A DNA stretch of 64,000 nt from Ceratothoa steindachneri (lineage: Eukaryota; Arthropoda; Malacostraca; Isopoda; Cymothoidae): assembly GCA_963969495.1 (NCBI GenBank), contig OZ018320.1, positions 79,903,748-79,967,747 on the forward strand, read 5' to 3'. Position numbers and translations under genes: made by a program. This document shows positions 20,224-32,238 of the stretch, one piece after another (position 1 is the stretch's first letter; each line of letters begins with the position of its first letter). The notes below the pieces were generated by a model. It saw only the letters and a list, made by a program, of their open reading frames with translations, did not search any database and was not told where the DNA came from.

Positions 20224-21571
20224 TGTGATAGAACGGTTTGAGGCCGCTTAATTTCAACCGCTATCACATGTTATTTAGAAACACGTTGCTACCCACGTGC
20301 ATCTTCGCCTTGAAGCCGGGCGCGTTATTGTCCCACCTAAGTCAATATTTAACCAAGGAGGTTCATCCCCCCCCATTTCGCCCCATGCGCCAACCTCGCC
20401 AGATTGAGTTAGGCTTATGGGCAGATAATGTATTGTTCTCATGGCGCGGCTGGGCATTCCCTCGAAGCCCCCACTCCATTGTCCCCTACGCCAAGGGGAT
20501 GGCTCGTCTATTTATATGGAAACTTTACCAATAAGAGAGATTCAGATCCAGATTTTCTTCGCGAAACATTACGCCGATCTGGTTTCACTTGTGCACCAGG
20601 CCCCTCTACCTCGAGATCCACCATCATTGTCCAGAAGAGGACAATATCCCCTGAGTGCCAAGGTTCGAGCCTTCAAGACGCCAAGTCCACAAGGCCTCCC
20701 CTGTTGTTCAGAAAGAGAACAACGTTAGAACATCCATTGTTCTTTGAGCCCGTTGACAAGAGAAGGTTCTCACCTCTCCCCTCCCCCCCCCTGTTGTTCA
20801 GAAAGAGAATAACATTAGAACAGCCATTGTTCTTTGAGCACATAGACAAGAGACGGTTCTCACCCCCCACCCCCTGTTGTTCAGAAAAAGAACAACGTTA
20901 GAACAGCCATTGTTCCTTGAGCCCGTAGACAAGAGACGGTTCTCACCCCCCCCCCCCCCCCCCTCCTGTTGTTCAGAAGAGATTAACGTAGAACAGCCAT
21001 TGTTCTTCAAGCCCGTTCGTCAAGAAACGGTTCTCATTCCCAAGACGTCACATTAGGATCATTTAATCCCCCCCCCCCCCTTCGAATGGAACTCGTCAGC
21101 GAACCGAAGATTTCTTCGCGTCGCCTTCCTCTGCACAAAAACTTTAAATTACGTAAGCTGAACATTACCTTTAGGGAATTTAACCTTTTTGTCAACCTTA
21201 TCCTGTGCTTTAAATGGTTTAGCGAACCAACCCATCCTTTTAATTTTTATTTGTTTTACCTTTTTAAATCTCTCCCAAATCTTAATCCTTGGATTAGGCA
21301 GATTTCCCACGACCCTTTCCATTCTCTGTTTATGTCAATATTTTCCGTTTTGTGTCAATATTTTCCGTTTTGTGTGTTGTTTATAGTTTTATTAATAAAA
21401 CTCTATTTTATTAATGATAGCCATATTATTATCCTTGAGCTCAGTTCCACTTCTTAAGCATATTGAAGATAATATCAGGGAACCAGATAACCACGCACTT
21501 TAAATATAATTGAATAGTTTCCTCAACGAATAGTTATATATGGTATATCGTCGAGAGTCCATTCTACGACA
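20224..21571 (+). repeat. Gypsy-A 3' LTR
   Basis: A 1348-bp LTR, about 5% different from the 5' LTR over the first 190 bp. It has four copies of the 80-95 bp internal unit (starting at about 20701, 20791, 20874 and 20966) where the 5' LTR has three. It also has a 20-bp tandem duplication at 21334-21373 that the 5' LTR lacks. Confidence 0.93.
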
Positions 21572-21576
21572 ATAGT

Positions 21577-23254
21577 AAACGGGTATCACTTAGAAAATAA
21601 TTAAAAATGTGTAAGTCTTTTCTAAACGCCGGCGATGTCAGGCGGTATCATTAACCATCACTGGATTGAAGAAAGCGTAGACAAAATGATCCTCATGAAA
21701 GAGAGCTTCATATTAAGACCAATTCACAGACAAAGGAGACCCATTAAGTTGACTTGCCGGCGCCATACAATGACGGTGGCGGATGAACTTGGAGATAAAT
21801 AATCATTGATTTGTTGCGAAAGAACTTAAAAATGGGGGGAAGGGTTCCATCATCTGATGTATAAAATTTCAGTCTCTCTGTTCATGACACTACGTGGGAC
21901 TTTCGCGTGACATTAAAAATTACTGCTTGGACGGTTGCTATACGCCTTCAACGGCTGCCCCGAAGAGCCAAACAATGCATCCACATGACGCAACGTGCCG
22001 GGCATCTTGTAGCACCGAACTCCTTGTTGCGACCAGGCTATCGGCGTCACTGCGCCGGATATCCTGGTATTGTCGTGTTCTCGGTCATTGTCCAGTAACT
22101 TTATATAGGAACATAGACTCTATCAAAAAATTCGCGTAAATGATAATTTTATATATTAGAAGTTGCATAAAAGTAACAGAGAGACATAGAAACTGCCTAT
22201 GGGCCTAGTCAAAGATAAAAAGCAATTCATCGATGTTGCCCTTTCATGTGGCTGTTGAGGTTAGAATGAAGCGAAAATTTCCTATTGCAATTTTCAATTT
22301 CACATTTCAGTGAGGACAAAAGAGAAAGGCGCTTCCAAAGTTTTTATTCTGATTTATGACCTCACAACTTTCAAAACTTTTAATAATTCCCGGACTAACC
22401 TTTGGAGGACCTTGCCAATTATATTATTCGGAAGAGAATGTTTAACAACATAGAGATTTTAAAGTTCGTTACATTCGGCCGAATCTAAATAATCTCCGGG
22501 CTAACTCTGGAGCACTTTGGCAATTATATCATTCGAAAGAGAATGTAAAACAACACTAGGGTTTCAAATTTTGTTAGAATCTGCCAAATCGTTACAATGC
22601 TATCGCCAAAACCCCCAAAAAAATCAAAACGGAAACCGACCGAGATATTGAGATGTACAGACGCCCGCGACTAAAATTGCAACTGCTTTTCCATATTCTC
22701 ATCCTTTTATTGAACGTCTAAAATTTTCCCCCTCATATGTTGGGGCTTTTTCAAATTCTCATATGCACAAAATCTTAACTTATCACCCCCTTAGTGGTTT
22801 TGTAATATACTTTTTAATCTTTTTTTCCAAAATAATGAAGCAAATAAAAAAAAAACCTATAGGTACAATACATCCTCAATAAGACTATTTAAATCTGCTT
22901 TGCTCATCTGGATTCGTTTGAAACCACTTAGGTGGATAAGTAATGAACTAGTAGAAGTTTAAAGTAAAGTTTTGATTGAACCACCTACAAATAATTTATT
23001 GTAAACGATAACAATTTAACCATTCAAGAAAATAGATGGTAAAGATGAAAATCTGGTTCGTATTACATGTTCGCAGTGAGCAAGAGTGGGAAAGAAAATC
23101 GAAGAAAAAGTCCTCTCTTTCGCGAGAGTATTTTTTAAAATTTTCATATCGCCCATCGGGTGACTACTACCAAAGGCATATGTCGCTGTAGAGTAAAATA
23201 AAATAGAAGAGGCCTGCCTCCTACAAAAAGTGAGATAGTCTACAAGTTGTGCGT
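21577..23254. other. Left-arm DNA, no gene recognised
   Basis: This resumes the inverted repeat after Gypsy-A. A GC-richer segment at about 21890-22100 is open in more than one frame and kept in the right arm, but no domain is recognised in it. Confidence 0.5.
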
Positions 23255-23475
23255 ACGAAATCGTGCCGATTATGAGACACGCGGTGACAACCTATCTCGT
23301 CCCGGTACCGGGACAGGTAACGTGGACGAAGATCACCGAGACTGAGACATTCAACAAAAATGTGCAGAACAGTCTGGGGGACAACGCAGTCGTCGTAGTA
23401 AGTTGCAGGGGGCGTTCCATCAAATGGTGGTGCGTGCCGCGGGTGTGCTCAATTCGAAGAAGGCAAAAAGGGACT
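23255..23475 (-). pseudogene. Non-LTR retrotransposon 3' coding tail relic
   Basis: On the minus strand a broken frame gives HHLMER, then after a frame change YYDDCVVPQTVLHIFVECLS and LGDLRPRYLSRYRDEIG. This matches the C-terminal segment that follows RNase H in Jockey/I-type LINEs (a CxxC...VxHxLxxCP pattern). The plus-strand open frame over the same bases is an antisense shadow. The right-arm copy is at about 44945-45175. Confidence 0.65.
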
Positions 23476-24226
23476 GGAATCTATTGCGAATCGGAGGACC
23501 AGGTCTCCCACCTTCTTTACCATGCTCGGATTTATTCATATAAATATCGCTTATGTATATTTCTAAAATATATGAATGTTTTTTTAATGATTTTTTGGTT
23601 CCTACGAGTATATATTAGGTCATGTAGATAGGAATTTAGGTGAGAAGGGTTACACCTAAGCTTGAAAGAACTCGGCATTGCCTAACCAAATAGATATCAA
23701 GGCAAAAAGAAGAACCTGGGAATGATTGATAAAATGAATTGAATTTAGATTCGTTGGAAACAAATACGTGGAATACTTTAAACATATATTTTGACGGATT
23801 TTATTCATAAAAAAAGGTTCAGATTTTTGTAATAATCTACCTGAGGGGATTTGTAGCAGGCAGAAACAGTTAATTTGTTTAATATGACATAAATAAGGAA
23901 TCCTTAAGTTGAACTCTCTTTATCTCCATTGAGATAAAAAGTGGTGAGTAGAGCAAGTGTGTGTTTTAGATACCCCGAGGAGGCTTCTTGAAGCCTTAGG
24001 GACCAAGAAGATGTGAAGCTGCCCCTAAACTCCCCACATTACCTAACGAATTAAAATCCCCTTCGAGAGAATGGAGTAGTTGCAAGCTGGACAAAGTGCC
24101 TGAACTAAATAATATTTGAATATAAATTGTTAATCAGAACTTTCGATCAGATTATAATAAATAGTTTGCAGTATTCTAAAGACAATCGAGCTCTTTCAAT
24201 GCCAGTGTAGTTTTCCACTACATCGT

Positions 24227-24253
24227 GATGATGATGATGATGATGATGATGAT
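24227..24253. repeat. (GAT)9 microsatellite
   Basis: Nine GAT units. The mirror copy (ATC)n is at 44142-44170. Confidence 0.95.
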
Positions 24254-24545
24254 AGGGAGCATTTATTTTGGAGCTATAGCCAACAGCTCTGCATTGAAAG
24301 GGGCAAGAATGTAGGATAGAAATATAGGCCTATAAAGCCAATGAAATTTGAACACTATTTTTGCTCTTTTTGTGTGATGGTTGACGAGTGTAATTGTTCA
24401 CTTCCTCTCCTTTAGTTGTTATAGTTCGCTTGTTGAGTTAATTGATTTCTGTTGTATTTGACTAATTTGCTTTACTCTCATAATATTTCAAGTTAGTATT
24501 ATTGTTACCACCTTAGTGTATTGATGGTAGGGTAAAGAAAGACAT

Positions 24546-27500
24546 TTAACGTGCCATGAGATACTGCTCTTCGGAGGCAAAAATATGGTAATCAAATGCG
24601 TCAAGAATATCGAGGCAAGATTCCTGAATGGTGGCAACAGTTGAGAATGGTAGGCTACCCAACCACGCATAAACTCTGGTCTGTGAGTTACGACGAGTCG
24701 AGAACGGATCTTTCGGTTGTGGCTCTGGGACATTCATCGTCTGAGAGGCTGCGAAGGCTTCCGCGGATGCGGTGAACTTCAGTCCAAGGAAGTGATGGAT
24801 CTTCCGGCTTTCTTTTATGGGGTCAAGAGCGAAGTCTTCATACCGAATGAGAAGAACCCTGAGATCAAGTAGAGACACAAATTAGGCCTATGGTAAAAAT
24901 AAAATATTTGGAAGTTCCCAATCCAAAAATCACCCCTCTTTGGTCGCTACTTATGAGGGGACATGAAAATAAAGAAGTAGTGATGGTTGAGCATAATGGG
25001 CCTAAAGAGGCGGGTTATACTGTGTGATGACGTTGGTTTTCGGCCACAGAGTATTTGACAGAGCTGAAAAAAATGGTCATGTAAAAATATATTTGGAAGG
25101 TGAGTAGCAAGAGTTGCCAAAACACAGATACTTCCTTCTCCAAATTTAAAGAGAAAACCAACGAAAGCATCCCCCACATAAAGTTTGTAAAGAGAAATCT
25201 GTAAAGAACGTGATGAAAATAGAGAAAGTCGAAATGTATAAATGACATAGATCCGCAAATAATCCTCTAGATGTCAGCCGAAGCAGGGTTCTCATGCTAT
25301 AACTGACATAACCTTTTCGATTCGTCCAGCGATAGATAAGGAAATGAAAGATAGAGATGCAATAGAAAGTGAAAGTGGGAAGGGTAGACATGTTAAAACT
25401 CACCATCCCGATCGGAGCCAAAAGAGTGCAAATCATGCTACCAATAATTCAAAATTTGCTCGGCAAAGATTAACAATATACTGAAAGAATGGAAAGCGTT
25501 TTCAAATATCCTCCACCCAAGATATGTTCATACTAACCTGATCCAAACATCATAGAGAAAAAAACAAGCGGCTAAACAATGGAATAAATAATGGAATAAA
25601 CAATGGATACAGAAGAAACTTCTCACAATCCTGTTTCAGGATTGTTTCGTGAAAAACAAGATCAATTTTATTGTTTGCCTTCTCTGATCTGATTGTCGAA
25701 CAGGATGTTTGTAACTAATATTTAACTAGAAATAAAAAATTATACTTCGCTGTTCAAAATCAAATTATAATTCACTAGTCCATACACCAAAAGAGATGGA
25801 GGCAAAGTAAACAGACAAATATAACTAACTTAAGATCTGTCGAAGAGGTTCCAAGATCATTGATCTCATTTCAAAGTAATTTTTTTTAAAAAAAGCGAAA
25901 ACAGTTCCATTGGAAGTGGCATTGAACAACCTTAATTCATATCAAGATAGCTAAAGAGAGCGAATAAGTGTTCGCAAAGGTGTAACTCGAAGGCCCTTGT
26001 GACCCTGACCCAGCGAACGCATATTGGATCCATGAATTGACATCCTTTTCATTCAGAATCACTTAACACTTGCTCCTGTTTCCGTAAAATGGTGTTAAGT
26101 TGTCGGCCATCAGTAACAGGTATGCATCCGTTGAAGTCTAACTCTACTGTACTCCAACCCTACTAAACTCAAATTTTAAAAGTGTTTAATATACAAGTCA
26201 GGCGTTGATTACACACACTCGAATTTTAAAATAATATACTTCACTACGTATACCAGAAGACAGATTATTTTTTTAGGAAAATAAGTCGAAAGATGGGGAG
26301 TCGGATAAATAATTATTAATGTGAGAAAATAGAGAAGGAATAATTGAATGGTTAGGCTTAACAAATAACACCATATTATCTCAGAGCCCTTAATACTGAG
26401 TTATTAACAACATATCTGTTTACGGAAACCAAAGAAGACGAAGAAATAATGTTGGAAGGAAATAAAAGAACAGATTGTGCTCTGAACCAATAATTAAATA
26501 TTACATACATAAATATCGTAAGAAAAACGGAAGATTTCAAGCATGATCGAATTTCCTAATATTATTACCCGAACCTTAACGAAAACAATCGAAAGTACAC
26601 TCACTACCATTTATTTATTTTCGTGCGACCGTTAGTGTTTGTTTATTGTTATCGTACGAAACATTCGCCAATGGCATACGTCAGATTATGGGGGAGAGGG
26701 GGGAGGTATAGTTGACAAGTCATAGCGGGGTAACCAGTTTATAGCGGTGAGTTAACAATTTCGCCAGTTTATGTCGGGTTGGTTACCACTTTATATGAAT
26801 GGTGAATTATCTGACTCCAAAAATGATTGTGCAAGGGTATTCTTATTTTTGCCTGAACTCACCAAAAGTTTACGGGAAATCTGTCTAAAGAAGGACTTTG
26901 AGAAATGACGTAGCAACATATACGTTTATTCTAATAAGGACTTATTAAAGCTGTGTTTTTACAATAACTTACATATTTCAGATAATTTTATCTCTATTTT
27001 ATGAACCGATTTCACCGATCTGAATTAATATATATATTCTCCATTTCTTTATACCAATTAATATACACAAATTGACATAGATATGTGTTTTCATCTACTT
27101 ATTCTTATATTATACATGGTATTCCTGTTATTCACATGAAAGGCAATTTATTTGGATTTGCTAAGTCCAAAGAGCGTCCATTTTGTGGAGTTTCTCGTTG
27201 AGACTATTAATCCTGCAATTTACGCTCCCTACAAGATGAGGAGTGAAGCAAATATGCATAAGACTCGGTTAACAATCATAATAACGAGATAATGATTATG
27301 AATATTCGAATTCCAAACATTTTCTCGTACTAATGCAGTTCGCAACTCTTTTAAGGATCATCCTTACCTAAAAACAAAAACTGGGATAATAATAATGCCT
27401 AAACACCTCTTTATACATCCAGGCACAACTTCGCACAAAAAGCACAGGCACAATAGTGTCACTATGAATCTCCCTTTCGAGATGAAGAACCGAGTAATAA

Positions 27501-29545
27501 CTTGTTCACTGTAATGGATACAGAAAAATATAGAATGGCTGACCTCGGTCGACACTTTTTTTTCCAGGAGCACGAATCAAAAATGAACCTTGAGCGGAGA
27601 GCAATAGCCATTATACCTCAACAAGAAATGAGGAATAATTAACTGTCAAATGCTATGGAGAACTCCTCAGGGATCGAGTTGAGAGACTCTTTGCCTATTT
27701 TTATGCAAGGCGAAAACCAACAAAGGCATTTCCATCAGAAGACTTTTTTCAAGTTCGTAGAGAAATGGACGATGTTCGAAATGAAAATGTGTGAAAGATA
27801 AATAGCCCGAGAAGCAAAAAAAAGGCGACACATAGCGAACTACGTCTCCGATAGACGTCTACCAGCCAGGTTCCCATAGTTTGTGGCAGTAAATGGAAGC
27901 TATTTTAGTTGAATAAAATCAAATCTTTCCTTCAAGAGTAATATTTATTTTGCCAATGGGCAGTTGAATTTAGTATCACTCTGTCATATAGTACATATAT
28001 AAACCACTATGGCAGCAGACATGTTCTTAGAAATAAGAAAAGAGGTTGAATAGGGAATAATAATTAGTAGTAGCCAAATTCATAATAAAGAAATTGACTT
28101 GGTGGCTCACTTGAACAAACTACTCTTCCCCACACTGACCATTTGTACATCATGTCCCTAAAGCTTGCTGACTAGGAGGATGTTCAAGTCATCTACCTGA
28201 CCTAGGTAAGGTTACTTCATAATTATTGAATATATTTAGCAGGCAGGAGAATAATTGACGAAAGAGTGCTCCTCTACTGTGGTCTAAAATCGGCTGACCC
28301 TTTAGTGTGCGTTCTACAACTGAACCTATCGCAACCTCGACCATGTTGGATTGTGTTGCAAAGTATAAACAAATGAGTGGTTGTGTTTTGTAGACCTTTA
28401 AGTTTAGGCTATCCATCTTCCTCTCTCCTAATGCCTTTTGGTGGGGATGAAGCGAGTTCAGGTTTGCTTCTCAATTTACCACTCTCTATAAAGAGTATGT
28501 CCTAATGTCACTGTCCCTATGTCGTTATAGCTGATATCCTTATGCCAACCTTTGTTCCTTTACCTACATTGGAAAATGGTCTGCTTCAATTTGAGGCGAA
28601 TTTTCCCACTTATTCTGCAAATCATAAAATGGCCTATATTTTGTTCCCCAAAATTGTCTGGTTTGCCTGGTTTTAATACATCCCACTGATTAGGTAACCA
28701 TTATTTAATTGATCAAATTATTAATTTAGAAAATTGAAGTTAGCTTCATTTCACCTATCAGGAAAAGTGTTTTTCAGAGTTCGTAGTAAGGAGATATCTT
28801 CTCTGATCGCAGCGCACAGAGAGGTTTCATTGTTAAAGGCGTCGGGAAAGAAAAAACCTGATGCACTTAAGTATTGCCTCGAGTACATGATTGCCCTCGG
28901 ATCTCGAACAAGATAAATCACAGCTAAGTTCAGGTCCACATCAGCCAAAAGAGACACGATATTTGCAAGTCGGAGATATATCGTCTTTACGAGGTGTACC
29001 TTGGACCAGTGACAGATCACCTCATCGACGCGGAATTCAGTGAAATCGCAAAACGTCTTGGGCCTCGTTTCTCCCAAAAAGCACAAGTCTTTGACCAGGG
29101 TTGTACTGAAATGCCATAATCGCTGCTTTCTAAGGCGTTGATAACGCTGGAGGGCGGTGAAATTGCAGACAAGAACGTCCTTAAGGAAGGAAACCCATTC
29201 GCGTGATGAATCATTCAGTCGCAATGTAGAACTTCTGAGGGCTACGTTAAAAGGTTCCAACGAATAGAAAATTTTATCGTTATTCGCGATAGATTTGGCA
29301 ATGACCGTTGACCCCGTCCTTGCTTGAGCTACCAAAATAACTTGCTTAAATTTGGGAAGGGGGTCGATATATTTTAATTTCATGAATCTCACATCAAAAA
29401 GGAACGATATTAGCATTTTAAGTCCTGATAATGTTGCCAAGGAAACAAAAACATACAAAAAGTAGTAACATGTCAATTTCTTCATTGCACAAAATATTTT
29501 CACCCGTAGAGTAGCAAACCCCTTTGAATACTGACCCCGAACCAT
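24546..29545 (-). CDS. Carbohydrate sulfotransferase, two coding exons
   Basis: Exon 1 is 29545-28755 and exon 2 is 24858-24546; the donor (GATAG/GTGAAATG) and acceptor (GATCTCAG/GGTTC) join in phase, giving 367 aa with no stop. The protein is a type II Golgi enzyme that moves sulfate from PAPS to sugars. It has a short cytosolic tail, a transmembrane helix (about residues 24-50), the 5'-phosphosulfate-binding loop QARTGSTVIAKSI (about 74-86) and the 3'-phosphate-binding motif YLVRDPRAIMYSR (about 210-222). Exon 2 starts RVLLIRYEDFALDP, the conserved downstream block of the CHST1/3/5/7 group. Length and motifs are typical. The acceptor sugar cannot be told. The 3.9-kb intron holds a solo LTR. 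Start choice: first Met of the open frame; a Met at residue 21 is an alternative. Confidence 0.88.
26772..27233 (-). mobile_element. Solo LTR of the Gypsy-B family
   Basis: Read on the minus strand it starts TGTAGGGAGCG and ends CCAACCCGACA, the same termini as Gypsy-B. The flanks are exactly those of the full-length Gypsy-B in the right arm. Its 5' half follows the Gypsy-B 5' LTR (TAGTCTCAACGAGAAACTCC) and its 3' half follows the 3' LTR (GGTAACCAACCCGACA), as expected from recombination between the two LTRs. It sits in the sulfotransferase intron. No target duplication is visible. Confidence 0.88.
28541..28545. other. Inner limit of left arm
   Basis: Homology to the right arm, continuous from the left, ends here in GATATCC; the right arm begins at about 32240 with the matching GGATATC. 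The point is about 210 bp inside the sulfotransferase intron, just below exon 1. Confidence 0.75.
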
Positions 29546-30030
29546 CTATTTACGAGTCACTGAGTTGGGCGATAAGGAAAACAGCGAGGCTAATTAAGGA
29601 AAGGCAGTGTTCAATCCGATTCTAAACATTCTATTAATGGAACCTTGATCTTTACCTCTCGATTCTTCGACGAGTTCATGGCTTCCTTGTGGCACGGGAG
29701 CTGGTTCAGGATAAAGAGTCGAGTTGCTCTCTCGAACTCATGCAGACCATAATATAATCTATGCCCGCATGCGTCCACACATTAACTCGCACTTATACAC
29801 TTTTCTGACAAATCCTTTTGCATAAACTTTATGCTGAAGGTGTTATAGTTGAGGTTTGTTTTATTGCATCATAAAACAAATTAAAATCCAACTCCTTCAC
29901 CTCGGAGCAGTAAGTACTCCGCAACATTTAGAGCTTCTTAATGGTTGCACATGCATGACCTGGCAAATTTGAGGCCGGATATGACAGGATTTGGACCTCT
30001 CAGTCTTATACTTGACAACTGGCGACAATA
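29546..30030. other. 5' flank of sulfotransferase gene
   Basis: Upstream region of the minus-strand sulfotransferase. The promoter is expected here but no TATA box or initiator can be assigned with confidence. No counterpart exists in the right arm. Confidence 0.4.
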
Positions 30031-30288
30031 AATTATTGGGAAGGAAAATGTTGTAATTTAACGAGGACACTTCATTCGTTGAGGAATGGACGAGGGGCAA
30101 TAACTATGATGGCCAACCTCATCTTCTGTAAATCAGTTGGCACCTGTGGGTCCGAATCCTCCGGGGATGAATTCTTGCGAAAGCCCCCCGCCCCCCCAAA
30201 CTGAAATGCCCGAATTAAGACCGACAACAAAGACCTCGAATAACGCGAGTTTCTTGAAAAGAGGCCAGGGTTCGACTCCAATTTACAC
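30031..30288 (+). repeat. Central direct repeat, copy 1
   Basis: 258 bp from AATTATTGGGAAGG to CCAATTTACAC, repeated in the same orientation at 31979-32238 with about 6% difference. It contains GGTTCGACTCC (30269-30279), a perfect match to the pol III B box, but no A box was found at the right distance. Confidence 0.9.
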
Positions 30289-30825
30289 CAAGACTTCTTG
30301 AGGGAGCAGCACGGATAGTAGAGGGTCCTGTAACCAGATAATCTGTTCGCCACCTTCGCTGTCTTGGGGTGAAGAAAGAAATCTTCCTGACTCAGCCCTT
30401 GTTTTCTAAAGAAGAGAGATCAGAGTGGGGTAATCCAGCGGGATAATGCTTCAGAAAGAAGAAATAATGGAGAGAACTAAAAAAAGAATAGTAGAAAACA
30501 AGACAATGCGAAATTGAGTGAGGAGAAAAGAAACTACTAGGTCCTGCCTAGTAAAGGCATCGAGCCTACTTCCTCGTCCAGGATGAAGCGACGCGATTTA
30601 TCTTCCTTTTTATTGACTTGATCAAAGATTTGATGAAACCAAATTGATATTAGAAAGGAAATTATTGGAACAACGAGGGCATTTATGTTCGCTCAGACGG
30701 AGGAAAGAATAAACCCACAGCAGATATTGAAAAAATGCCCTCCTTCTAAATGCTGTAGCTAAGAAGGGGGAAATAAACGGGCGTTGCACTCATGAGCGGA
30801 TAAATAATGCTGGTGGTTTTCAAAG

Positions 30826-31120
30826 AAATGGTCTAAAAAAACAAATCAAGAAAGAATAAATAATAAGTAATGATTTTGAAGACAAGAAAAAATAAGAAAG
30901 TATAAATCATAAATAATGATTTTTCAGAGAAGAAAAACAAAACAAGAAAGCAGAAATAATTAATAATAATTTTTCAGGGAAGTAAAAACAAAGAAGAAAG
31001 TAGGAATAATAAATAATCAATTTCCAGGCTAGAAAAAAACCCACAATCAAGTAGAAATAATAAATAATAATTTTTCAGAGAAGAAAAACAAAAATAAGAA
31101 AGTAGAAATAATAAGCGATA
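30826..31120. repeat. A-rich minisatellite, about 5 units
   Basis: Imperfect units of about 50-60 bp sharing AGAAATAATAAATAATAATT and TTTCAGAGAAGAAAAACAAA. Found only in the central spacer. Confidence 0.8.
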
Positions 31121-31207
31121 AGGAAAACGCGACTAAAATTGATTCCTCAAAATAATATTTTGAAAAATGTCGCTTTTTCCTCCTCTCTTTTGTTTTGATC
31201 ATTTTGA

Positions 31208-31231
31208 GGGTTGACCACTTGAGGTCAACCC
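31208..31231. repeat. 9-bp perfect inverted repeat
   Basis: GGGTTGACC, six bases, GGTCAACCC. A lone short stem in the central spacer; it could be chance or a binding site. The rest of 31121-31978 shows nothing recognisable. Confidence 0.6.
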
Positions 31232-31978
31232 CTTAATGGCACTGTGCATCAGAGTAAGTCACGAAGAAGCCACAATTAGGATGCAGTCCGGGAAGAGAGA
31301 GGGGAATGAGGGCGAGCCGAGGTCCTTAGGTCTTAAGATATTAAAGGAGATGATAATATTTTCCAGACGCGGGGAACAAAAAAGAGTTCGCTCCTTTCCA
31401 TTTAAGGGTTCGTACTTAAAAAGAAGCACAAATATTTGTTGAGATTTTATAAGCGGAATCAAATGGGAACAAAATCACTGGTTGGCAAACGTCATCATTG
31501 AGCGGGGTTAGGACCAACCAAGTACCAAACGGACCGAATTTGGGGGGCTCGTTCAATGTGATTACTCTCTTTGACGGTGCCCGGGCATGCGGATCTTTTG
31601 ATTAAATTGGATCGGTGGTCCACAATTCAATCCTTGTTGGTTATATAATCCACTTATTTCTTCACGGTCCTTCCAGATGAACCAGGACAGAACTTTAGTC
31701 TCATGATAATTCGCTAAGAAAAAGCATGGAACTTTTATTTTCCCGCAGGTGCAATTACTAATGTTTTGTTAAACTTATGAGTAAAGAACAACCAGGGTAT
31801 CTCCAACCGAGAGCATAAAATATAGATGTAAATAAACTGGTGAAATTAAGGGAAGTGTTTGTTTTAGGTCGTGGTTTTACCTCGCATTTACACTTGTTTA
31901 TCGAGGTATTTCTCCTCACTAAGGACTGCGGCTCCCAATTTAATGCGAGATGCGAACAGATGAAAAAGAAAATGAATG

Positions 31979-32238
31979 AATTATTGGGAAGGAAAATGTT
32001 GTAATTTAACGAGGACACTTCATTCGTTGAGGAATGAACGAAAAGGGAATAACTATGATGGCCAACCTCTTCTTCTGTAAATCAGTTGGCACCTGTGGGT
32101 CCGGACCCTCCGGGGATGAATTCTTGCGAAAGCTTCCCCCGTCCCCCCAGCTGAAATGCACGAATTAAGACCGACAACAAAGACCTCGAATAACGCGAGT
32201 GTCTTGAAAAGAGGCCAGGGTTCGACCCCAATTTACAC
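31979..32238 (+). repeat. Central direct repeat, copy 2
   Basis: Second copy of the 258-bp sequence at 30031. It ends precisely where the right arm of the giant inverted repeat begins (32239-32240), so this copy marks the junction. Confidence 0.9.

Larger units (their letters stand above)
14947..21571 (+). mobile_element. Ty3/gypsy LTR retrotransposon Gypsy-A (6.6 kb)
   Basis: Two direct LTRs (14947-16183 and 20224-21571) begin TGTGATAGAAC and end TACGACA, and the whole is flanked by the 5-bp duplication ATAGT (14942-14946 and 21572-21576). The right arm of the inverted repeat has one ATAGT and no element at the matching place (about 46966), giving a clean empty site. Inside are gag, protease, reverse transcriptase and RNase H, broken by stops and frameshifts. 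No integrase is present between the RNase H end (19775) and the polypurine tract (20212). The order PR-RT-RH identifies Ty3/gypsy. It is defective and would have needed integrase in trans. Confidence 0.95.

Noticed and set aside
23263..23631. 122-codon open frame on the plus strand
   Set aside because: The opposite strand carries a recognisable LINE tail over the same bases, and the right-arm copy has indels in the plus frame, so it is a shadow.
30269..30279. Perfect pol III B box in the central direct repeat
   Set aside because: No A box at the expected distance and no tRNA fold; could be chance.
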